Positions 1-4,108 of a DNA stretch of 13,916 nt are shown in pieces; positions within the stretch are counted from its first letter, which is position 1, and the number at the start of each line of letters is the position of its first letter. Position numbers and translations under genes: made by a program. The stretch is from an uncultured bacterium (GTDB lineage Bacteria > Bacillota > Clostridia > Oscillospirales > Ruminococcaceae): assembly GCA_905214265.1 (NCBI GenBank), contig CAJMLQ010000080.1, forward strand, positions 1 through 13,916. The letters are read 5' to 3'. The notes beneath the pieces are model-generated. The model was not told where the DNA came from, did not search any database, and saw nothing but the letters and a program-made list of their open reading frames with translations.

Positions 1-178
1 GGAGCGGTCCGCCGACGAAATCCTGCCCTGGGACCACATCGACGTGGGGGTATCCAAGGCGTTCCTCCGGCGGGAGTACGAAAAAGCCTCTCGGGCAGAG
101 GTCACGTCCAACTGCAAGGAAAAGTGCGCAGGCTGCGGCGCCAACAAGCTTATCGGGGGAGGTGCCTGCATTGACTGA
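1..178 (+). CDS. Radical SAM protein, TIGR03960-like (3' end only)
   Basis: This is the C-terminal 58 residues of a gene that begins outside the window; it reads in frame from base 2 and stops with TGA at 176-178. The segment contains LPWDHIDVGVSKAFLRREYE followed by a cysteine cluster (NCKEKCAGCG), which is how proteins of the large B12-binding-domain radical SAM family next to DUF2344 usually end. The radical SAM CxxxCxxC motif itself lies upstream and cannot be seen. In that family the reaction is not established, to my knowledge. The stop codon overlaps the probable start of the next gene, so the two are translationally coupled. The family call rests on this C-terminal pattern and on the neighbour. 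Confidence 0.75.
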   Translation, partial: ERSADEILPWDHIDVGVSKAFLRREYEKASRAEVTSNCKEKCAGCGANKLIGGGACID

Positions 179-875
179 ACCAACATCGAAAATCATCGTA
201 ATCGAGGGAAAGCCGGTCTATGACGTCCGGGCCTTCTACCGTAAGGAGGGCCGGGCCAAATACATTTCCCACCTGGATCTGTACCGGACCGTCCAGCGGG
301 CGTTCCAGCGCGCAAAGCTGCCCATCTGGTTCACCCTAGGCTTCAATCCTCATATTTATCTGACCTATGCCCTGCCCCTGGCGCTGGGGTATGAGGGCAT
401 AAAAGAAAGTTTCGATTTCCGCCTGACCGAAGATCTTCCACTCCCGGAGGCTGCGGCGCGTCTCAACGCCGTCATGCCGGAGGGCATCGTCATCACCGAG
501 CTGCTGCCGCCGGTCCGCAAGGCCGACGACATTGAGCGGGCGGACTACACCTTGGAATTTTCGGTGAAAGGGCTGACTCCGACGGAACTGAAAGCGGCCT
601 TCGACGCCTTTACCGGTCAGCCGCTTATCGAGACGCAGAAATATAGCAAAAAAGGCCCCAGGGCAATTGACCTGAAGCCTGCGCTGCTACGTTGCGTTTC
701 TGCGGAAACTACACGGGGCGTGGAACTCGGCCTCACCCTTCCGGCCGGAAACCGGGAAAACATCAACCCCACCCTGCTGGTGGATGCTTTTGGAAAAACG
801 CTGAATGTAGAGCCTGACTATCACCGTATTCGCCGGGATCAAATCCTCTGCGCGGATGGCAGTGAATTTTGCTGA
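171..875 (+). CDS. DUF2344 / TIGR03936 radical SAM-associated protein
   Basis: The protein opens with the typical family block VRAFYRKEGRAKYISHLDL followed by LYRTVQRAFQRAKLP and FTLGFNPHIYL, and a mid-domain LPLALGYEG. It is about 234 residues, a normal length for the family. The role is unknown; the gene almost always sits directly after a radical SAM gene, as here. I chose TTG at 171 as the start because GGGGGAGG at 155-162 lies 8 bases before it. The upstream in-frame GTG at 162 would overlap that ribosome binding site. The TTG start gives an 8-base overlap with the preceding gene. A strong terminator follows the stop within 8 bases, so this ends the host operon. In many Clostridia this pair precedes ribonuclease G and ribosomal protein L21 genes, which are not seen here. 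Confidence 0.85.
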   Translation: MTEPTSKIIVIEGKPVYDVRAFYRKEGRAKYISHLDLYRTVQRAFQRAKLPIWFTLGFNPHIYLTYALPLALGYEGIKESFDFRLTEDLPLPEAAARLNAVMPEGIVITELLPPVRKADDIERADYTLEFSVKGLTPTELKAAFDAFTGQPLIETQKYSKKGPRAIDLKPALLRCVSAETTRGVELGLTLPAGNRENINPTLLVDAFGKTLNVEPDYHRIRRDQILCADGSEFC

Positions 876-879
876 AAGA

Positions 880-947
880 AAGAAGACCGTTTCCGGATGG
901 CGCCGGAAACGGTCTTTTTCGGGAAAAGATCATGGGGGTTACCCATT
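880..947 (-). ncRNA. Predicted small RNA 1 (about 68 nt)
   Basis: This is a predicted transcript from the promoter-like element at 951-994 to the hairpin at 883-916, read leftward. The -10 TAGGAT at 959-954 puts the 5' end near 947. The RNA would begin AAUGGGUAACCCCCAUGAUC, with a small hairpin (AUGGG/CCCAU), then a pyrimidine-rich single strand (AUCUUUUCCCG), then the terminator stem. The C-rich segments could pair with Shine-Dalgarno sequences, but no target is known. No long open frame is present. The call depends on the matching architecture of three copies in this junction, not on homology to a known RNA. Confidence 0.35.
883..919 (+). terminator. Strong terminator after DUF2344 gene, possibly bidirectional
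   Basis: A perfect 14-bp stem (AAGACCGTTTCCGG at 883-896 paired with 903-916) with loop ATGGCG is followed by a T run on the plus strand. On the minus strand the same stem is followed by CTTTCTTTC, so it could also stop leftward transcription, including the predicted small RNA starting near 947. Confidence 0.9.
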
Positions 948-950
948 GGC

Positions 951-994
951 TTTATCCTATCATAAAAGACGCGATTATTTTGTCGAGTTTTGTC
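951..994 (-). promoter_or_regulatory. Spo0A-box-like promoter element, copy 1
   Basis: Read on the minus strand: GACAAAACTCGACA (994-981), then exactly 18 bases, then TGATAGGAT (962-954), an extended -10. On the plus strand the boxes read TGTCGAG and TGTCAGA, starting 10 bp apart; the Spo0A box core is TGTCGAA. The distance from TCGACA to the -10 hexamer is 21 bases, longer than a normal sigma-A spacer but like the long spacers of Spo0A-activated promoters such as spoIIG. This is the weakest box match of the three copies. Confidence 0.4.
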
Positions 995-1167
995 AGATTT
1001 CCAAAACTGTTATTTTGCCTTATTTAAAAAGAGAATTTTATATGTTTTAAACAAAACCTAAGTTTTAAAATGCAGGGGATTCGTGGCTGTGGATTTGACT
1101 ATTTTGTAACCGGATACTTTCCGGGAGTTTAATAAAATGACATTTTTTGCTGAAGCTAGCAGAAGAG

Positions 1168-1211
1168 AAACGGCATAGCAGAGCTATGCCGTTTCAGCGC
1201 CGCCGTTTTTT
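1168..1211 (+). terminator. Perfect 12-bp hairpin, possible terminator
   Basis: AAACGGCATAGC at 1168-1179 pairs with GCTATGCCGTTT at 1183-1194 around a 3-base loop. On the plus strand a run of six T follows at 1206-1211, 11 bases after the stem, which is farther than ideal. On the minus strand the stem is followed by CTCTTCT and lies 30 bases after the stop of a small candidate gene. An outer CTAGCA/TGCTAG pair (1156-1161 with 1213-1218) encloses the whole unit. Direction of action is uncertain. Confidence 0.5.
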
Positions 1212-1223
1212 ATTGCTAGTCCC

Positions 1224-1325
1224 TTACATTGTAAAGCTCTTTGCAGCAAAGCCAGCTTTAATGTCATATGTGAACCCAGCTGCGCATGGCCGATAATCAG
1301 CGCCACAGACACACAATATTACCAT
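1224..1325 (-). CDS. Possible small protein, 33 aa, unrecognised
   Basis: An ATG at 1325-1323 is preceded by GGAG with an 8-base spacer and opens a 33-codon frame beginning MVILCVCGADYRPC and ending in KSFTM. It has three cysteines in the first fourteen residues and no clear membrane segment or signal peptide. A 12-bp hairpin follows the stop by 30 bases. No promoter is evident upstream; instead a hairpin terminator ends about 35 bases before the start. I do not recognise the protein. It may be a chance frame in a repeat-like spacer. Confidence 0.25.
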   Translation of the reverse strand: MVILCVCGADYRPCAAGFTYDIKAGFAAKSFTM

Positions 1326-1360
1326 TCTTTCAGCTCCACACATCACTGATGATCATCCTG

Positions 1361-1398
1361 CAAAAAGAAACCAGCCCGGAACCGCAAAGCTCCGGGCT
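1361..1398 (-). terminator. Hairpin, probable minus-strand terminator
   Basis: AGCCCGGA at 1373-1380 pairs perfectly with TCCGGGCT at 1391-1398 around a 10-base loop. On the minus strand the stem is followed by GGTTTCTTTTTG, a reasonable T tract. It lies just past the stronger UUCG-loop terminator at 1411-1444, so the two may work in tandem against leftward read-through. Confidence 0.5.
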
Positions 1399-1410
1399 AA
1401 AATTATGAAA

Positions 1411-1444
1411 AAACGCAAAAACCCCGTCAGCCGAAGCTAACGGG
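1411..1444 (-). terminator. Strong minus-strand terminator with UUCG tetraloop
   Basis: On the minus strand CCCGTTAGC-TTCG-GCTGACGGG forms a 9-bp stem (one G-U pair) closed by the stable cUUCGg loop. It is followed by GTTTTTGCGTTTTTTC. Stem arms are plus-strand 1436-1444 and 1423-1431. It would end predicted small RNA 2 and any read-through from the phage lysis genes. Confidence 0.85.
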
Positions 1445-1476
1445 ATTCTTGCAAGCACACCATAACCTTTTTTCCG
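1411..1476 (-). ncRNA. Predicted small RNA 2 (about 65 nt)
   Basis: This is a predicted transcript from the element at 1480-1523 to the UUCG-loop terminator. The -10 TATACT at 1488-1483 puts the 5' end at about 1475. The RNA would begin GGAAAAAAGGUUAUGGUGUG, remain largely unpaired for about 30 bases, then enter the terminator stem. Bases 1475-1455 are complementary to the 5' end of predicted small RNA 3 in all 21 positions, allowing three single-base bulges. A tiny frame (AUG at 1463, eight codons) sits inside but its AAGG is only two bases from the AUG, so translation looks unlikely. No Rfam family is recognised. Confidence 0.4.
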
Positions 1477-1479
1477 GAG

Positions 1480-1523
1480 AATAGTATAGCACAAAGTCAG
1501 AAAAGATTTTGTCGAAATTTGTC
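1480..1523 (-). promoter_or_regulatory. Spo0A-box-like promoter element, copy 2
   Basis: Read on the minus strand: GACAAATTTCGACA (1523-1510), 18 bases, then TGCTATACTATT (1491-1480), a near-consensus extended -10. On the plus strand the first box is a perfect TGTCGAA and the second is TGTCATT, 10 bp on. TCGACA matches five of six positions of a TTGACA -35 but sits 21 bases from the -10, a spacing expected to need an activator. It would drive predicted small RNA 2 leftward. Confidence 0.5.
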
Positions 1524-1525
1524 AT

Positions 1526-1607
1526 TGAAAAAGCAAAAACGTCCGAAAACCTGAAAAATAGGAATCAGACGTTTTTGCTTGTGGAAAATAAGGTTATTGG
1601 TGTTGCC
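1526..1607 (-). ncRNA. Predicted small RNA 3 (about 80 nt)
   Basis: This is a predicted transcript from the element at 1611-1654, with -10 TACACT at 1619-1614 giving a 5' end near G1607. It would begin GGCAACACCAAUAACCUUAU and then UUUUCC, which is the anti-sequence of the 5' end of predicted small RNA 2. It ends in a 13-bp perfect hairpin (AAGCAAAAACGTC at 1531-1543 with 1568-1580, 24-base loop) followed by five U on the minus strand, a plausible terminator although A/U-rich. Its C- and U-rich 5' segment could also mask ribosome binding sites. No known RNA family is recognised. Confidence 0.4.
1528..1580 (-). terminator. Hairpin terminator of predicted small RNA 3
   Basis: Perfect inverted repeat AAGCAAAAACGTC (1531-1543) and GACGTTTTTGCTT (1568-1580). 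On the minus strand the stem runs into TTTTTC. The 24-base loop and A/T-rich stem make it weaker than the UUCG-loop hairpin downstream. Confidence 0.5.
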
Positions 1608-1610
1608 ATA

Positions 1611-1654
1611 AATAGTGTAGCAGATATCCGGATGAAAATGTGTCGAAATATGTC
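1611..1654 (-). promoter_or_regulatory. Spo0A-box-like promoter element, copy 3
   Basis: Read on the minus strand: GACATATTTCGACA (1654-1641), 18 bases, then TGCTACACTATT (1622-1611). On the plus strand the boxes are TGTCGAA (perfect) and TGTCGGA (six of seven), 10 bp apart; this is the best tandem Spo0A-box match of the three. The segment AATAGTGTAGCA matches copy 2 in 11 of 12 positions at the same distance. The 11-bp sequence CGGATGAAAAT occurs twice around it, at 1629-1639 and 1654-1664, one copy inside the spacer. Confidence 0.5.
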
Positions 1655-1737
1655 GGATGAAAATTGTACACTGGATATATTTAATCGAATTTGCTAATAT
1701 TATGGTTTCATTTTGTGGAAAAACGATTAAGTTTGCA

Positions 1738-2898
1738 TTATGATACCACAATCGCCCCGTTTTCATCGGTAATAATCAGCGCCCCGATGGGGATCCCGCA
1801 GGTATCATCCTCATTGAGATAATACCGCTTGCCGTTGATCTCATGCATCCCGGTAAGCATGGCACCGTTGGGTCCGTCTGCATTGGATACGGTGTTGAAG
1901 TAGTACCACCACCCGCTGATCTTCCTCCAGCTCCGCGCCATAGCCCCGGAGGCGGTCAGATAGTACCTGTGCTGATCAATGAGCCGCCAATCTTCTGCGA
2001 CCATATAGCCATCCGGGTCCAGATAGTACCAGGTGCCTTTGTCCAGAATCCAGCCGGTGGAGTCTTTGCCGTCCTTGCTGTACCGCCATTTCCCGTCCTG
2101 CTTGTACCACCCGGTTTTCTCCGGCTGTGGCTTGCCCAGCTCAAAGGCCCATGCCTCGACAGACGGGATCGGGAATCCCTTCCTCTGGCTCCAGGTGAAG
2201 TAATTCTCCGGGACGTAAAAGTCCCCGTTTTCGCCCCACGAAGCACCCCAGGAGTTCCGGCAGCGGATGCAGCGCACGCCATTCTTCACGCAGTATCCGG
2301 TAGCCCACACCATGTGGCCGCCCAGCCATTCCTCTATGGAGCCATCCCGGTTGATCACCGGCTCCCGAAGGACGGGGTTGTCTGCCGTGACCTTCTTGAT
2401 ACCCTCAAAGAGCTGCAGGCCCAATTGCACATGCATCCCATCCATCAGCGCCCGGCGCACGCTGTCAAAGTCCGCCAGCTGCCAGTAGTTCCCGATGGTC
2501 AGCCGCCGGGCTGTGGGCAGCAGCGGGTCCGCAGAGGCTTCAAACCGCTCCATGGCGGCGGTCATTTCCTCTTCATAGGGATATTTGGCCCAAATGAGGC
2601 ACCCGTCTTTCTGGGCGGCTTTCAGGAGGTCGCGTTCAACAGTGCCCTGCCCCTTGTGCTCCGAGTAGCGCCGGTTTCCGTAGTTCCAGCTGAATGCATA
2701 CGTCCCGCCCAGAACGTTTTCCAGAGAAGCGGTCAGCGCGTGTGTCGCGCAGTTGTTGATCTGGCCCTGATTATGTACCCCGGATTTGACTTGCGGGAGA
2801 TATTCCTCCGGAAGCGCCGCCGTAGAGATGCCGTAAACATAGTCCCGGGGATCCGCTTCTCCCCGGATCAGCCCCAGGCCGTGGTTAAACTCACTCAT
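1738..2898 (-). CDS. Papain-like (C1) cysteine peptidase with cell-wall-binding repeats, probable second lysin
   Basis: 386 residues in two parts. Residues 1-255 form a papain-fold peptidase: oxyanion Gln44 and catalytic Cys50 in NQGQINNCATHA, His195 in GGHMVWATGY, and Asn215 in RNSWGASWGENGDFYV. From about 263 to 386 there are tandem aromatic repeats (GWYKQDGKWRY, GWILDKGTWYYLDPDGYM, GWWYYFN, NGKRYYLNED) of the choline/glucan-binding repeat type that hold wall hydrolases on the cell surface. No signal peptide or propeptide is visible, so release would depend on the holin, as for an endolysin. It overlaps the amidase gene by 4 bases (ATGA), with GGAG 8 bases before the ATG. As the last late gene, a role in host lysis by cutting peptide cross-bridges is inferred; degrading surface proteins of competitors is an alternative. 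Confidence 0.85.
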   Translation of the reverse strand: MSEFNHGLGLIRGEADPRDYVYGISTAALPEEYLPQVKSGVHNQGQINNCATHALTASLENVLGGTYAFSWNYGNRRYSEHKGQGTVERDLLKAAQKDGCLIWAKYPYEEEMTAAMERFEASADPLLPTARRLTIGNYWQLADFDSVRRALMDGMHVQLGLQLFEGIKKVTADNPVLREPVINRDGSIEEWLGGHMVWATGYCVKNGVRCIRCRNSWGASWGENGDFYVPENYFTWSQRKGFPIPSVEAWAFELGKPQPEKTGWYKQDGKWRYSKDGKDSTGWILDKGTWYYLDPDGYMVAEDWRLIDQHRYYLTASGAMARSWRKISGWWYYFNTVSNADGPNGAMLTGMHEINGKRYYLNEDDTCGIPIGALIITDENGAIVVS

Positions 2899-3530
2899 AT
2901 TATCGCTCCATTTCTGTCTGTAATGATTGGCTTGCCGTCCATGTAAAAGTACAGCTTGCCATTGATCTTTTGGAAACCGTCACGAGCAGACAGTCCCGCA
3001 GCCTTTGCGATGCCGTCCGCAATGGCGCGGCCCGCGAGAACCTGTCCGGCGGCAGTCTTGACCTTGTCCAAATCCCTGCTGCTGATAAAGCAGGTCTCCA
3101 CCAGGCAGGCGGTGGGGCCCGTCTGGCGGATGATGCCATAATAGTCGCTGGCCTTGGCTCCCCGGTTGGGAATCCCCAGAGATTCCGCTATCGCTGCAGA
3201 AATGGCGGTTGCGTACTTCTGCCCGATCTGATCTCCGGGGTAATACCAGACCTCTGTACCGGTTGCTGTATCGCTCCCGGCGTTGAGATGGATTTCCGTC
3301 AAGAAGTCCGCCTCCTTGCCCTGGAAACGCCGGATACGCTCCGTTAAGGACAGGCTGCCATCGTAGTTGACCAGCTGACAGGACGCGCCGTACACGGCCT
3401 GCAGCCGTTCCTGTGCGGCCTTTCCGATCTCCCTGGCGATCCGGAATTCCTGATAGGACCCATTGACCGCTCCGGGGTCATAGCTCCCGCCCTCGCTCTC
3501 GCCGTGGCCGATGAGAATCGCGATTTTCAT
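2895..3530 (-). CDS. N-acetylmuramoyl-L-alanine amidase (Amidase_3), endolysin
   Basis: This endolysin cuts the amide bond between N-acetylmuramic acid and the stem peptide. The Amidase_3 fold is complete over residues 1-178: zinc ligands His9 (in IGHGESEGGSYDPGA), Glu28 and His81 (EIHLNAG), and catalytic Glu145 (CLVETCFIS). The last 25 residues (KINGKLYFYMDGKPIITDRNGAII) form one short wall-binding-like repeat similar to the end of the neighbouring peptidase. At 211 residues it is compact and has no signal peptide, as expected for a holin-dependent phage lysin. GGAG within the end of the holin gene region precedes the ATG by 9 bases. It sits between the holin and the peptidase and overlaps the peptidase start. 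Confidence 0.92.
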   Translation of the reverse strand: MKIAILIGHGESEGGSYDPGAVNGSYQEFRIAREIGKAAQERLQAVYGASCQLVNYDGSLSLTERIRRFQGKEADFLTEIHLNAGSDTATGTEVWYYPGDQIGQKYATAISAAIAESLGIPNRGAKASDYYGIIRQTGPTACLVETCFISSRDLDKVKTAAGQVLAGRAIADGIAKAAGLSARDGFQKINGKLYFYMDGKPIITDRNGAII

Positions 3531-3536
3531 GCCCGG

Positions 3537-3707
3537 TCACTCCTTCGTAGCCTGTGTGCCGAAGTAGAAGCCGATGATGGTCACAAACACCGTCATGAAC
3601 TGCTCCGGGCCGATAATGCCCATGGCGGACAGTGTGCAGAATACGCCGGTCACTGCCAGCGTTACCAAGCTTTTAATGGTCAGCAGTTTGCTAAGACGTT
3701 CTTTCAT
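3537..3707 (-). CDS. Phage holin, 56 aa
   Basis: This short gene encodes MKERLSKLLTIKSLVTLAVT and continues through two hydrophobic stretches (about residues 14-33 and 37-50) to the ending FYFGTQATKE. This pattern, a charged N-terminus with IKSLVTL, a GPEQF turn and FYFGTQ, is typical of small Firmicutes phage holins. Such proteins form membrane holes that release the endolysin. AGGAGG sits 7 bases upstream of the ATG at 3707-3705, an excellent ribosome binding site. The TGA at 3537-3539 is 6 bases before the amidase ATG. Position between the XhlA-like gene and the amidase supports the call. Confidence 0.85.
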   Translation of the reverse strand: MKERLSKLLTIKSLVTLAVTGVFCTLSAMGIIGPEQFMTVFVTIIGFYFGTQATKE

Positions 3708-3719
3708 GTTGTCTCCTCC

Positions 3720-4022
3720 TTACTTGACTATCAACGCCAGCAACGCCCCGCCGATGCCGCCCACCAGGACGGACACCAACGCAGTGACGATGGCTTTTTT
3801 GATGCTGTTCCAATTCTCTGCCGGCTGCTTTTCCAGCGCGTCCAGCCGCGCCCCCTGCTTTTTCTGCTCCTCGGCCATGACCTGCATGTTCTGGGCCAGC
3901 AGCTTCACCGATGTCACCAGCTCGTTTAAGAGCTTACTCTGTTCTTCCAGGTCGTCAATCCGGTGCGTGTTGGATTTTCCACGCTGCTCCAACTCGATGA
4001 CAGTGCGTTCGATTTCCTCCAC
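3720..4022 (-). CDS. XhlA-like membrane-anchored coiled-coil lysis protein
   Basis: 100 residues. Residues 1-66 are rich in Glu, Lys, Gln and Leu in heptad-like spacing (VIELEQRGKSNTHRIDDLEE), a probable coiled coil, and residues 77-98 are one C-terminal membrane span with glycines (VSVLVGGIGGALLALIV). This layout matches hemolysin XhlA-type and related accessory holin proteins, which act at the membrane with the holin. The start is GTG at 4022-4020, preceded by AGGAGG with a 10-base spacer; no ATG is available nearby. That AGGAGG overlaps the stop codon of the leftover reading frame at 4037-4039. Family membership is likely but sequence similarity to XhlA is only of a general kind. Confidence 0.65.
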   Translation of the reverse strand: MEEIERTVIELEQRGKSNTHRIDDLEEQSKLLNELVTSVKLLAQNMQVMAEEQKKQGARLDALEKQPAENWNSIKKAIVTALVSVLVGGIGGALLALIVK

Positions 4023-4036
4023 TATGTACCCGCCTC

Positions 4037-4108
4037 CTATTCTGTGATTTCCGTCGCCGAGAGCGCCCCGGTATCGTCTACGAATTCAGTAAATTTTTTG
4101 ATTTCCAT
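4037..4108 (-). other. Leftover or frameshift-accessed C-terminal frame (23 codons)
   Basis: In the -1 frame relative to the end of the tail fibre gene, an open frame encodes MEIKKFTEFVDDTGALSATE and three more residues, then stops with TAG at 4039-4037, fused to the AGGAGG of the next gene. That stop/ribosome-site arrangement is normal for the end of the upstream operon gene. The ATG here has no ribosome binding site. The frame therefore looks like the original end of the tail fibre gene, now out of frame, or an extension reached by -1 frameshifting at AAATTTA (4096-4090). Confidence 0.5.

Larger units (their letters stand above)
995..1410. other. Gene-poor junction, AT-rich then mixed
   Basis: No convincing long gene is visible here. 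The stretch 1000-1140 is AT-rich with an imperfect palindrome around TTTTAAACAAAACCTAAGTTTTAAAA and a short hairpin CCGGA/TCCGG near 1112-1126. A 12-bp perfect hairpin, a possible 33-codon gene and a second hairpin follow, and each has its own entry. No tRNA gene and no clear attachment-site duplication could be recognised. The phage/host border probably lies between here and 1738, but the other end of the prophage is outside the window, so the attachment core cannot be defined. Confidence 0.6.
1455..1607. repeat. Inverted repeat linking two predicted small RNAs
   Basis: Plus-strand 1583-1607 (starting GGAAAATAAGGTTATTGG) recurs inverted at 1475-1455, with 21 bases matching and three one-base gaps; the longest unbroken block is AAGGTTAT. 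The outer ends of the repeat fall at the 5' ends predicted for the two RNAs from their -10 boxes. A separate inner inverted repeat (1531-1543 with 1568-1580) lies between the arms. A MITE-like remnant is an alternative explanation, but no transposase or target duplication is visible. Confidence 0.6.

Noticed and set aside
856..1050. A 64-codon plus-strand frame after DUF2344
   Set aside because: It crosses the strong terminator and overlaps the end of the DUF2344 gene, with no similarity noticed.
1451..1607. MITE or insertion sequence bounded by the inverted repeat
   Set aside because: No transposase, no target-site duplication and no clean terminal symmetry. The repeat ends agree better with the predicted 5' ends of two RNAs. 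It is kept only as an alternative.
981..1654. The TGTCGA-type repeats as a CRISPR array
   Set aside because: Only three short, imperfect copies at irregular distances (529 and 131 bp), with no uniform repeats or spacers and no cas genes.
1680..1731. TTAATCG/CGATTAA inverted repeat after the peptidase stop as a terminator
   Set aside because: Only 7 bp of stem with a 37-base loop and no good T tract after it; too weak to call.
1497..1766. Open frames on both strands in the AT-rich junction (1497-1766 minus, 1509-1697 plus)
   Set aside because: They run through hairpins and repeated promoter-like boxes, lack ribosome sites, and the minus-strand frame overlaps the end of the peptidase gene. 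The composition explains them.
1843..2946. A 367-codon open frame on the plus strand across the peptidase gene
   Set aside because: It is opposite a gene with an intact catalytic set. The predicted protein is rich in Pro, Val and Arg without any motif, as expected for the antisense of GC-rich coding DNA, and no ribosome site was seen.
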